Assembly: GCA_000787465.1 (NCBI GenBank)
Contig: JSYX01000559.1
Span: forward strand, 1 to 23,538
DNA from: Thermomucor indicae-seudaticae
Taxonomy: Eukaryota; Mucoromycota; Mucoromycetes; Mucorales; Lichtheimiaceae
Length of the DNA stretch: 23,538 bases
Direction: 5' to 3'
In this document: positions 8,236 to 18,612 of the stretch, one piece after another
How the letters are laid out: each line of letters opens with the position of its first letter
Position numbering within the stretch: position 1 is the first letter of the stretch
Made by a program: the position numbers and the translations under genes
Notes under the pieces: generated by a model
The model's database searches: none
Told to the model about the DNA's origin: nothing
Seen by the model: the letters and a program-made list of their open reading frames with translations, nothing else

Positions 8236-9775
8236 ATGTCGACGTCTGATACAGCCAACGATGCACACAGAGCTGCGTGCTACAAGACTCCGGACTGCAA
8301 GTTCGACTACTGTGTGGATCGCAAAGAGCAATGCTTTGTAACTCCGGATTGTAATTACGACTTTTGTATCAAACCCTCGGATTACCAAGCGATGACGGCA
8401 ATGGACACTCATCACACGAACGATGAGAAAATCAGAGGCGCAGGTAAGCAAGATCCTGTAGCGATCTGACCAGATCGCTTGACGATCTAACCAAATCGCT
8501 TGACGATCTAACTGCTTGACTATATTTCTTGCAGCCTTGTTCAAGCAACTTGGGTTTCTCGATCGCTTCCTCGTCATTTGGATCCTACTGGCCATGATTG
8601 TCGGCGTCTTGATCGGGTACTATGTGCCCAGCACACAGACTGCCTTTGAAACAGTCCAGTTCGGCTCTGTATCCGTACCTATTGCAATTGGGCTATTGGT
8701 CATGATGTATCCTGTGCTTTGCAAGGTTCAATATGAAAAGTTGCCACGTATTTTGTTCACCAAGGCGATCTGGTATCAAATCGGGATTTCGATCTTCTTG
8801 AACTGGGTCGTTGGACCTATTGTAATGACTGCTCTTGCTTGGGCAACCTTACCCGATCTGCCTGAGTTCCGTACTGGTGTTGTGATGGTCGGCTTGGCAA
8901 GGTAATCATGGATACAGCGCGGTTTTCTGTCGGAATTGGAATACCAATACAATTCTTTAGATGTATCGCGATGGTTTTGATTTGGAATCAATTGGCTGGT
9001 GGCGACGGTGACTACGGCGCAATGCTTGTCGCTATCAATGCTATCCTTCAGATTGCGCTTTTCTCTCCGTACGCCATGCTATTTGTCAATATCGTACCCT
9101 CTTGGTTTGGTGCACCCATGGACAAATCGATTAATGTTGATATTTGGCCTGTTGCTCAATCGGTGCTGATCTATCTCGGTATTCCTCTGGCGGCCGGTAT
9201 CATTACCCGCTATAGCCTCATATGGTCTTTCGGACGACCGTGGTACGAGCGCTCATTTGTACCAGTTATTAGTCCGTTTGCCCTGATCGGCTTGATCTAT
9301 ACTATTATCGTCATGTTTGCAAACCAGGGGCACCAGATCATTGAAGAGATTGGTCCCGTATTTCGTGTCGCTGTACCTCTCTTTGTATACTTTATCTTGA
9401 TGTTCTTCATACCCTTCTTCTTCCTCAAGGCCATCGGCATGTCATATGAAATGGTTGTGATACAATCATTTACAGCAAGCAGCAACAACTTTGAGCTGGC
9501 TATTGCGGTTGCGGTCGGAACGTACGGAGTTCATTCCAAGCAAGCTCTCGGTGCGACTGTCGGTCCGCTCATTGAAGTGCCAGGTAAAAGAAGACTCGAT
9601 GTGTGTAACATTTGTCAGTTCAACCTTCTTATTCCTTTCAATATGCTTAGTGCTTTTAACACTGTCGTACGTGGCGCTGCTATTCAAAAAGAAGCTCAAC
9701 TGGGAAAACCGTTCGTCGCGGTTATCCGGCGCGACTAGAACAAACAATACAGAGAAAGGGGAACAGCAGTGTTGA
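8236..9775 (+). CDS. ACR3: Arsenite efflux transporter with cysteine-rich N-terminus
   Basis: ACR3 exports arsenite (and some antimonite) from the cytosol using the proton gradient. Exons 8236-8443, 8535-8901, 8961-9583 and 9651-9775 give 440 aa with about ten membrane spans. Family hallmarks are GLARCIAMV with C193 and the acidic residues in NFELA (E370) and IEVPVL (E397), spaced 27 apart as in yeast Acr3 (E353/E380, from memory). The cytoplasmic N-terminus is odd: C15-X5-C21-X4-C26 is repeated as C33-X5-C39-X4-C44, both copies containing TPDC. An in-frame ATG at 8101 would add 45 residues, but the 8236 start (after AAAAAG) matches the transporter better. The gene is paired head-to-head with the ArsC-like gene. 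Confidence 0.93.
8462..8519 (+). repeat. 21-bp tandem repeats inside ACR3 intron 1
   Basis: Intron 1 (8444-8534) consists largely of three copies of a unit CGATCTRACCARATCGCTTGA: 8462-8482, 8483-8503 and a copy shortened by 5 bp at 8504-8519. Each carries a branch-site-like CTGAC or CTAAC. The first copy forms a perfect 8-bp inverted repeat (GCGATCTG-AC-CAGATCGC, 8461-8478). Confidence 0.9.
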
Positions 9776-9934
9776 CCAACTCTGGACGTTTCGATCCAAG
9801 TTTTACAATTCCCTTGCAAAATCAGTTTTGTTTCATATGGGACGAAACAGAAAAGGATCTCTAACATATAGCCGTATCCGGTATTTAGTCGCAAGAATAA
9901 TGGTACACACATAGAGTTATACGGGGAATAAGGT

Positions 9935-11103
9935 TTAGGCGGCAGCAGTCTTGGGAGGTTCCGCAGGTGCAGCTGATCCGTTCGCCTGTCCAAGGAGTTT
10001 CTCACTCTAAAGTGATACGCAGTTTAGAGAAGCTGGCTCCACGTTACTCCCAGAACCATTGACATACCTGGATGCGCTTGGCCTCATAGTGAACAGCGGC
10101 AATTTGCGCAAGGGTAGTCTGAGCAAAGTCATGGACCTTCTGACCAGTGGGAGTCTGAAGAGCATCCTGTACTTTGGTCTGCGCCGTTTGAGCAGCAGAG
10201 GCTACCTTTTCTTGAATCTTGTACTTTTCGCTATACTCCTTGGCCTTGTCCCAAATACGGTACTTTTCATCAAACGATTTAACTACATGAGAGCGGGGTC
10301 AGTTGGAAGCAACACAACCATACGAAGCAGCTAGAGATAAAATAAATACCATTGGTTTGAAGCTGATTCAGATAGGACGTGAAACGGGAGCTGATATTGT
10401 ACTTTTGGTCATACTCAAGACCTTTGGCAACAATGTGATCCTGAAGCATATAACCATTGGCCAAGATTTCAGCAGCAATACGGGATTTGGGCTTGGCTTC
10501 TTGGCTCGGATGTTGCTCTTCTCTCTCGGTCGTATTTTCTTGCTCGCCTTGCGCCGTCAGCTCAAAGTAAGGCGCCGCAACGATATGACAATCATCGATC
10601 AAGGCTGTGTGGTAAGAGCAATTGGGTTACACACGAAACGAAACATACCAACAAAACAAAACAACTCCCAAACCCCAAAATTACCGTTACTCAACAAGGC
10701 AGCCGTCTTTGCAGCCGATTCACGCTCAAAGTGAATTAAAGCCGCTTGATGTGTACCATCGTCATCCCTGGATAATAGAACGTTCAAGTTTATGGCCTGA
10801 GGTCTTATCTCTATCTAGCCACCTTACTTTGTCAATTCGAATTCCTTGATTTTGCCGCAAAACAAGAAAAACTCCTTGACTATATGCATACGTAAGAAGC
10901 ATCAATTCCCGGTCCAGTTACCTATGAACGCTCTCATAGAGCTTACCAGTTTTCTCGGACGATTGAGGCGAAATGTTCTTGACAATGACATAGTTCGGAG
11001 ACGGCGTCTCGGGAATCTAACAAGGCAAGGAGCCACTTTAGACAGCCGTCGAAGATAAGAAAGCAATAAAAAAACTTACAGTAATACTGTTGAAAGTCAC
11101 CAT
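9935..11103 (-). CDS. vip1: Vip1-like RRM protein
   Basis: Seven exons (11103-11080, 11016-10947, 10879-10828, 10767-10685, 10604-10350, 10282-10068, 10006-9935) join in phase to 256 aa. Residues about 15-90 form one RNA-recognition motif: YVIVKNISP as RNP2, then FFLFCGKIKEFEL and QAALIHFERESAAKTA around RNP1, followed by the segment leading to IVAAPYFEL that is typical of fungal Vip1/rrm relatives. The middle is polar and charged; the C-terminal half (from about residue 150) is predicted to be long amphipathic helices ending in an Ala/Pro-rich tail. The exact RNA target and function are unknown. The 8-codon first exon MVTFNSIT is supported by a GTAAGT donor. It converges with ACR3 (159-bp gap). 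Confidence 0.85.
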
Positions 11104-11710
11104 TGCGATCTGTTACGGGAAAAACAGTAGAGAACAAACGGCGGGACGAAATTCGCGAATTCATGCCACTTTTGAGACACGACTTCTTTTGGTATATTGT
11201 CACATGCCAATTCAAACGCGCCAGTTTCATATGAATATGAAGTAAGCATAGGACTCATTGTAACCACGATAAAGGAGTTATTGTGCCTTTGATTTGCCGT
11301 TAACTTCTACGCCAAAGGTTTGGCGATGCAACAGGTTCGTTCCTGAACAGATTACTGGCTTCAAGCTTTCAACTACTGGAAGCAAAACTTCGGCAGCAAC
11401 AATTAATCACGTCCGTTTCGTTTTTGGCGTTGCTTATTACGTAACGGTGACGGAACCCTTTTCTGCACCTTTGCGGTTCGCGACCTCATGTCACCCAAGT
11501 TCCAGGCTTCCAGCAGATCATTTGTTTAACCCTGTATCCCAACTCGTTGAAATAACCACCATGTGTTTCAAATGCTTTTAATTGTTTTCTGATGAACATC
11601 ATATGATTTTACAGTACGTGTACCGGAGTAACAAAGTTTCTCCTATTGTACAGAACTGCTTCGGTTATTCGCGTTCTGCCAATGGATATACTTTCTCGCC
11701 GTGCACCAGA
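11104..11710. other. Intergenic region upstream of vip1-like gene
   Basis: About 600 bp separate the vip1-like start from the end of the WD40 gene. No gene is visible; short plus-strand frames lack motifs. A TTACGTAA palindrome sits at 11437-11444. The rest shows no repeats. Confidence 0.6.
11437..11444. promoter_or_regulatory. TTACGTAA, candidate bZIP (Yap-type) site
   Basis: A perfect 8-bp palindrome about 335 bp upstream of the vip1-like start matches the site bound by fungal Yap1-type bZIP factors. A single 8-mer is weak evidence. Confidence 0.25.
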
Positions 11711-14418
11711 TCATTCAGGAATAGAAAAGTCGCCTAAAGCTTCTGCATTTGAAGGAAGAACCTCAAAAAGCAAATGAATCAGCCTCAGCGGACTGGGACA
11801 CTAAAATCGACTGAACTACTTACTACTGGTCTATTGTTGTTACTATCATTGGCCCGTCGTCTCTGGCGTTCGATGTCAGGCACCAAGATGGTATACTCCC
11901 GTTCTTCTGCCCCAGCTACTGCGATCATCGGAAACACTGGGTTAGGCTGCATATCAGAAGAAGGGGATCAAGTAAGTTAAGGAAATATGTGTAGAAGCAA
12001 TTTAAAAGCAGATACACGTACTTGGATGAAAAAGATGGTCGGCAGGTCATGGGTGTCCAGGACACAGTCCAGATTGCCCGTGTCCTTGTCATACACGTTC
12101 AGGTCTTTGCTGCTGTCACAGCTAACAATTACGTACTCGTCTTGGGGTCCGTAAAATGCAGCTTGCTTTCCTTGAGTCACTGGTATTAAATCCTATATTG
12201 CCTTGCCTATGAGTCTTCTGAGACATACACCTGCAAAGATAGGGTTGCTTATAATTAAGATTACCGAGACGTCCGTAGCTTGCCTAACGCCTTCAAGAGA
12301 CTGAGGGGTATAACGCATTCTAGCCAATCCGATAGGTATTTCGCTTTCTGGATCATACGTATAGTACAAGGGTCCATTATTCTGTGAATCTGGTGACAGT
12401 CTGTACGGTGTCGATATAATCATATAGCGGGCGAGATCTTGCTTTAAGTTAAGCGTCAACAAATCCTTCTCAGCGCTTCTCTCGATCATCACTTCGGTCA
12501 TCGTAGAAAAGCTCCTGGCCTTCCTTAGCCAACGTTTGAATAATCCGGCATCGCAAGACAATGCTCGCCGCGCACCACACGCCATCCAATAGCCAACAGC
12601 GACAGTCCAAAAACCTTGCCAAAATGGAGGTCGTTGATATGGATTATCATTATTAACGTTTTCCTGCCGCTGCACAACTTGTTCACCGACATTCGTATTA
12701 TTGTTCTCAGTAACAATATCGCGTGGAGGAGTAGAAGCATCCTCTTGTCGTCGTCCTTCTTCTTCTTCTTCGTCTTCGTCTTCGTCTTCGCTACCGATTG
12801 CTGCGTCAAAGAACTGGTACCAAAAGGGATAGTCGTAAAAGGTAATTTGGTACTGCAATAGCAAATTCATGGCTCCTAACATGCAATATAACCATGCATG
12901 TCTTATCATCCTCGTGGCTAACGGTACGTTCCTCGAAGATGATCCTTCTTCGTTCTCATTTTCGGCTATAAGCCTATTTAATAGCTCACGAGCTTCCCTG
13001 TGACGGCCGTTGATTAGGTTCATGACGACCTCGTTTTCTCCTTCGACGTGAAACGTTGTTTGCGAGTGGACGCCCACGATAGGAGTTGTTCGATAAGCTG
13101 TATACGATCTGTCAGCAGCTGACGGGTTGCTTGAAGAATCATGGATGTTAAAGAGAAAGACGTGACCGCCATCCCAGTGACCTAGCAGCTTTCACCGCAC
13201 AACATATGAGTGCTAACGAACTATAAAGCAAAACCGTGATATACTTTACTTCTCGTCCGTTAAACTTGTTAAACTGACAATACGTCACATTTTTATCGTA
13301 GTGAGCGTATTGAGCCATATGTGATAACGGAGGCGCGTCAAACGTGCTCGGTCCCAGCCTTTTTACGCAACGGCGTCCGCCCGCCATTCGTAGGTCATAC
13401 AGGTACAAAAACGGACTAGACCCTCCGACTGCAAAATAATGCGAGTGTATTGGATTGATGGCCAATGTCCACAGACGTATATTAAAGTCACTGAAATCGA
13501 CAATGTGGGCCGAATTGCATCCGTCCAGTGGCGGACGTATGGAAGTGCGGGTGCTGCTGCCATCGTCCCAAGCTGTAAGCCTTGATTTCAGGAACCCGCG
13601 GTTGATCCTGTTCGTGCATTTATGATATGTTCGAGTATCAAAATGTATCACTGTAGCTGTGTTTCATTATCGAGAGCTTTCAGTAGACCGAAAGCTTACG
13701 GATGTATACTAGACTTCTTCGGCTTACCATCGTCAGAGCAAGATAGGAATTCAAAAGGTTTATCCTCAAACACGCCAATTTGTCGAACTGGCCTGTTGTG
13801 GCATTGATAGACTTGATCAATGCGTGGAGAATTCACTCGATAGGAAAGATCCAATAGCCGTATCTCTGAATCTGCTCCTCCCGTGATCATAACCGTGTCC
13901 AGTGTCCCCGGAAGAAACTGGGCACACAGAACTCCAAAATTGTGGCCTTGTTCAACCAATATCATTCAGCTTAAAGATCATGAAGTTTCAAAATGCAGAC
14001 ACACTGGTCTACTTATGTCATACCTGCGTTGACTTCTTGAGGTTCCTCAAAATTGGAACTAGTATAAGCGATACACGTTTGACGCGAGCTGCCAGTCGAT
14101 AATAATTTGTCGCCACGGTTGGACCAACTTTTCCGAGAATATTTGTAATGAGCACTGAATTTGCTCGGCTGCATTGAGCCTCACTCACCAAAGCGAACTA
14201 ATGTTGCCCACATTAGGAAATACAGACTTCTTACCAAGGTTGGAAAAGGGCTGATCCTTGTATATACTACGTACTGCATCTCACGAGTGAATTCCTCCGA
14301 ATTTGCTACAAACTTTTGAATAATTACCGATGTCTTTCTGAAACTCTTCACGAAACAAGCGGTACTCATAATGGCCACAATAGCGCTTCCAAACTACGTC
14401 GTGTACCGAGTTGGTCAT
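11711..14418 (-). CDS. WD40 protein, WDTC1/DCAF type CUL4 receptor
   Basis: Such proteins bring substrates to CUL4-DDB1 ubiquitin ligases. Nine exons (14418-14314, 14256-14189, 14154-14024, 13946-13728, 13650-13250, 13188-12231, 12179-12022, 11946-11820, 11742-11711) give 732 aa. The order seen is an N-terminal YEYRLFREEF helix, WD repeats (WSNRGDKLLSTGS, HNFGVLCAQFLPGTLD, SCSDD), a LYLYDLRM segment corresponding to RLYDIRM of WDTC1 (a DDB1-contacting DxR box), a helical TPR-like middle with an acidic tract (EDEDEDEEEEE), and C-terminal WD repeats (VYDKDTGNL, QPNP). Intron 2 (14155-14188) is only 34 nt, and this junction is the least certain: a usual GHSGCIN-like stretch is missing. Reading through the last donor would instead stop at 11785. 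Confidence 0.8.
12752..12790. repeat. Trinucleotide (TTC/GTC) microsatellite coding an acidic tract
   Basis: On the plus strand a run of TTC and GTC triplets. On the minus strand it encodes the Glu/Asp run in the middle of the WD40 protein. Confidence 0.8.
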
Positions 14419-14691
14419 GATCTTTCGCGAATAGTATAACGAAGGAAGAAAAACGTGGCCAAGGCACGTTGGATTTCTCAGGTTCCCAGTGCATTATCCA
14501 CTGCCCTGGCATTTCCAAAGGGAAAGTAAGGGATAAAAACCACCGAATATAATCAAGTTTTTCGAGCCAAATGATCAAATGTCCAAATGACTCGCAATCA
14601 TTCAAAGGGAAAAAAAGAGATATACTCATTGCATCAAGTGGTATTCCATAAGAGACCTCAGAACTTACAGGTTGTTCGGGCACATATTAAT

Positions 14692-16075
14692 TTAATCACT
14701 TCTTGCTGCTGAATGGGATTCTCCGTTACCGTTGGCTTTGCTTTCATCAGTATTATCACCGATTGTTGAAGTTGGCATTCTTTGTGTTGATAGCGAATTT
14801 GCTGAAGACGACGTTGATTCTGATGGAGAAGGGGATCTCGAACTTATCTCGCTGGATGCATTGGTAGCAGCTTTGCGGGCGGGATTGAATTGCTTGCACT
14901 GTGGACATGTATACTCTGCGTATCCTCTGTTTAGTGGACTTCATGTTTAAGCACCACCTTATGGACCTTTTCATAAAAACTTACGAATATGCTCGATTTC
15001 TTGAGGCAAAACTAGACCATTGTGTGCGAAACAGTGACGACAGATCAATGCATACTTTGTTTCCGGTCCTTCTTCGCCGATAAGCGCATCCACCAATTTA
15101 TCATACCAGTGGCGCACTTGCGGCTGTTGTTGCTGAGGAGGTGGCATCTGCGGTTGTCTTGGCTGGATTGCTCCTGCAGGGAATCCTACTGAATTTTTTC
15201 TTTTGGTCAATCGTTTCATAAATGTATATTTGATATCATCTGGAAATACCTCCATGCGGCGGTCGTGTCATCATCTCTGGGCTTAGACGGTTTGGTTCTT
15301 GTGGGCGTAATGGCATTTGAGGAGCTCCTGGGAGATGGATAGAAATAGATGAGTTATGACATGATAACTCCCTTTTTTCCTTCAGCTTCCACAATGTTCT
15401 CACCCATACCGGGTCCCCGTTGTCTCAATTGTTGTTCTTGCTGTTGTCGGGCTGTCGATTTCGCATGTCCAATTGCTGCCTCTTCGGCCTGCTGTTGCTG
15501 TCTATGTTTGGCGGCAGCTGCAGGATCATATCTTTCAAGAAGCGACTGCGTAGTATAATAAGACGTCCTTTTCTTTAGTTCCTCCACTTTGAGTTTCTGC
15601 TGGGCTCGTAACGATGCCAAATTGGACTCCTCGTTGCTTTGCTTTCGAGCATAAAACATTTTGAGTAATTTCCGTGTGTAATAGATACTATTGACGGAAT
15701 TATCAGCGTGCCTCCCTCAACCAGGGAAAAAATAAGCTCGCTATTTACCCAAACGGAATAACAATAACAGGTGTTACTGTCAGAGCCAACGTCTCCCAGT
15801 CATCGTCATGCTGTCCGTGCAACGTGATAAAGCTGTACAGTAAAAAGGCGGCCCATACTATAGTACTGTATATTATCCACAGTACGCCGGTCCGCCGTTC
15901 TCGGATTTTGATTTCTGACAGTCGCACCTCTGCCTTGCGAATGTTGGCATCGAGTTCTGACAAAATTTTCTCGTAATCGTTCGGATCGGTCTGCAGGAAA
16001 CGTTCAAGTCAGAAAATGTAGAAGCATCGCATAAGTTTGATTCCATGCCTTTTGTCTCGAAAAGATCGCACCCAT
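14692..16075 (-). CDS. LNP1: Lunapark, ER junction protein
   Basis: Lunapark sits at three-way junctions of the tubular ER and stabilises them. Exons 16075-16049, 15990-15749, 15687-15404, 15327-15250, 15173-14985 and 14924-14692 join in phase to 350 aa. The protein starts MGAIFSRQK, matching the N-myristoylated MGxLFSR start of animal lunapark. It then has a coiled coil (residues 13-43), two membrane spans (about 44-64 and 75-92) forming a hairpin, a second long coiled coil rich in Gln, a Pro/Gln-rich linker, and a CX2C...CX2C zinc finger (C255, C258, C280, C283) ending in FNPARK, the family signature. The tail is Ser-rich. Intron 1 has a GC donor; intron 5 uses an acceptor ending CAGAG. Confidence 0.93.
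15991..16048 (-). other. GC-AG intron in lunapark
   Basis: The 9-codon first exon ends AAG and the next bases are GCATGG; no GT lies nearby, and reading through meets a stop. Removing 58 nt to the CTGCAG acceptor restores the family sequence. TTCTGACTT supplies the branch site. Confidence 0.75.
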
Positions 16076-16419
16076 TGTGTGCGCTTGCGGGAAGAAAAGG
16101 AGACCTGCAACAAGGAACCTCGGCTTGAAACTTTACTGGAGAAAGAAGGCACACGCGCCCTCACACGCTTGTTTTGTCAATGTTGAAGCTCCGCTACACA
16201 TGCATTGAAACACGCATTGAACTTTTAAAAACTCTGTTCTCTTATGGTAAAGTGTCATGGAAGAAAGTCATGTTTTAATGCAGCTATTTTGATGTAGCAA
16301 TGATAATACATATCTCTTTGTCTTTAGCTCAATAAGCTCTGCAAGATATGATGTTGACGCCTGGGGTTCCGTGGTATGAAAGGGGCCCAGGCCATTACAT
16401 GCTATTGATAACTCTAAGT
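16076..16419. other. Intergenic region, lunapark promoter
   Basis: About 340 bp between the lunapark start and the 3' end of the eIF2B beta gene, both on the minus strand. Nothing gene-like, no repeats and no clear regulatory motif are seen. Confidence 0.6.
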
Positions 16420-18067
16420 TTAATCCAGAACGGTGTCTTCAGGGTCATAGTTGTCATTAATGAGTCTATAATAAGAATCTAATATTAGTATGGACCTTTC
16501 GAGTGGCCAAATCATTGCTTCGTGTACATTACCTGTATACGTAAGTGGGGGGTGCGGATCCACTACATAAAGGGGTGCACCGATGAGTAAGAGCACAAAG
16601 GTCTTCTTTCGATACAAGAGGATGTTTCCAACTTACAGGTTATGGACAAATAAGCTAACCAGTTCCGGTGCGACATAATCATAGTATGGATTTGATACTG
16701 CGACTTTGTCGATAATAGGACCTTGTTGGAAATCGAGTACACTATTGGGTGATACCGTCACATTAAAGGCATCAGCGTCATATGCAAAGACAGGTGAGAG
16801 TTTATACAGTGCTGTGCAGACTAAGACCGGTGTCGAGTGATGCTTAGCTGCTGCTGCAAGCAGATGTGATCCGGTGACAGCTACCAGGCCGCCGTTCGCC
16901 AACACTTTGATCGCGTGTATTTTAATTAGACTCTGCTGGCGAATTTCCTATAACTCTTTTCCCTCACCTGCGTGCGCTCCTAGAACAACCTTATTTACGC
17001 GTGGCATTGCAGCAAACATGGCAGAGTCTGCAATGACTGTCGTATCAATGCCTGCTTTGGATAAAGCTGCAGCCATCTCATGACCCTGATAACTATGAAT
17101 GTCCAGTCAGTCAATGTTTCCTTTTCTTCTCTGACAAAGTAGAAACATTACGTGGGTGCGGTTTCGGCCACAATAACTTGGAATTTCCGTTTTGCAGCTG
17201 CTCGAACTAAAAAGTCTTCGACTGTCCGTGATTTTCCAATCGTCATAATCACCTCGCTAAGTACACCGAAAAGATAAAGATCAGAATTTCCCATGTATCT
17301 CTCTCACTAAAACTGTTGCTCCTCTCTCTTCTTCATTACTTTGCGTGAATATAATCAACGGCTTGATCTGCAATGCCTTTGTACACCATATCCAGATCCG
17401 CAATGATTTCTTCGTTGATTTCTTGGATAATGATCGGTTTCAAATTATAACTCGTCTTTTTCTCGTGCGTATCGCTCGAATTGTCATCTCGTGACACATC
17501 CGCCAAAAGACGAAACATGGACGAATAGGGTGTTGTTGGAGTTCTTTCTCCCGTAACACTACTCGTCGTCGATGACAAATTTCTAGCGGATGCCGGCGGC
17601 GAATCGTCTTCCTCTTCTTCCTCTTCTTCTTCTTCGAATCCGTATTCGTCTTTCTCATGGTTTACTTCCAATTCGCCACGTGCAACTTCTCGAATAACCT
17701 TCAAGACTCTTCGGACAATATTGCCCACAGCAAGTTCTGGCGTTGTCGTCGTTATGTAAAGTCGTCTCCTTTGTAAGTAACACCAATATATCTAACCTTT
17801 TGGTTGTGCACCTGTTAACCGAGCACCGAGTTCACGTATAATATCCAGCAAAGCGTCTGCATCGCGCCACCGTGTCATGGACACGGCTTGTCGAAGAATG
17901 GCCGCGGTCTCTTTGGCAACTTCATACGAACCAATGACTTGTCTAATCTTGTCAATGAGTGATGAACACAGGGCACAAAACGATAACAATATCACGACAG
18001 CCTACCGTCTTTTCAGCCGTGAAATGAAGTTTTCCACTTGACTTTCGAGGGCTTGTGGTAATGTCAT
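16420..18067 (-). CDS. GCD7: Translation initiation factor eIF2B subunit beta
   Basis: eIF2B is the GDP-GTP exchange factor of eIF2; beta belongs to its regulatory subcomplex, which senses phosphorylated eIF2. Eight exons (18067-18006, 17942-17797, 17736-17340, 17256-17152, 17092-16968, 16904-16637, 16562-16533, 16465-16420) join in phase to 392 aa. Family features are [13 protein letters not shown] near the N-terminus, [29 protein letters not shown], the [15 protein letters not shown] core, [19 protein letters not shown] and the terminal YNPEDTVL-like stretch (here [11 protein letters not shown]). The beta assignment, rather than alpha or delta, follows from the C-terminus. An acidic and Ser/Thr-rich insert (about residues 90-150) enlarges the N-terminal domain. 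It is divergent from RPB12. Confidence 0.97.
17607..17638. repeat. CTT/CTC microsatellite coding a Glu/Asp run
   Basis: An imperfect run of TTC and CTC triplets encodes nine glutamates followed by aspartates in the eIF2B beta insert. Confidence 0.8.
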
Positions 18068-18186
18068 TCGGGAAACGCTCACCGTGTTTGCAGGTCGGTC
18101 CGTCGGTCATTCAAACAGAAATTTTGTCCCTTCTTCCCAAGCCATTGTGTCCGATTCCACACCCATTCGCCTTAATCTATTCAACA
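18068..18186. promoter_or_regulatory. Bidirectional promoter, eIF2B beta / RPB12
   Basis: Only 119 bp separate the two divergent start codons, so both core promoters and leaders must lie here or overlap the genes. A GGTCGGTCCGTCGGTC stretch contains short direct repeats (18092-18107); there is no TATA box. Confidence 0.6.
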
Positions 18187-18489
18187 ATGGAAGGTTATCA
18201 GGCTACCCCCATTCGTCAGCCTGTCGCTATGGTCTACCTTTGTGCAGGTAATTGCTCACTTTACAAAGAAGGAACTAGCTCAAACTTTCCTAAACACGAA
18301 CAATTATTAGACTGTGGTGCCGAAAATCAATTGAAGCCAAGAGAACCCATTCGTTGCCAGGATTGCGGCCACCGAATTATGTACAAGAAACGTACCAAGC
18401 GAAGTAAGATTCCTTGTCCTCTAAAATAGTAATCGTTTCAAGACTTTAACTGATTCTTTATTGCAGTGGTCCAATTTGAAGCTCGTTAA
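18187..18489 (+). CDS. RPB12: RNA polymerase I/II/III subunit RPABC4
   Basis: The smallest zinc-binding subunit shared by the three nuclear RNA polymerases. Exons 18187-18247, 18311-18403 and 18467-18489 give 58 aa. The single zinc ribbon is C19-X2-C22 and C36-X2-C39 ([23 protein letters not shown]), followed by the invariant C-terminus RMVQFEAR. The variable N-terminus (about 16 residues) matches the usual short lead. Both introns are 63 nt with GTAATT and GTAAGA donors. Its 3' end converges with the F-box gene (123-bp gap). Confidence 0.98.
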
Positions 18490-18612
18490 ACATTTTATAT
18501 CGCATGAGGATTCATTTTCGTACATTTTACTTCTGCATTAGTAAAGCCATGTATATAATCAAAATGTCTTGTGACACTTGAAACAGCATGGAAATGCAAT
18601 TTCTTTGACATT

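Noticed and set aside
8462..8519. CRISPR-like array
   Set aside because: The repeats are directly adjacent without spacers and sit inside a spliced intron of a nuclear gene.
9466..10005. 179-aa minus-strand frame
   Set aside because: Antisense to the 3' half of ACR3 and its intron; only its last part coincides with the vip1-like terminal exon, in a different frame.
10303..10734. 143-aa plus-strand frame
   Set aside because: Antisense to exons 4 and 5 of the vip1-like gene and crosses its introns.
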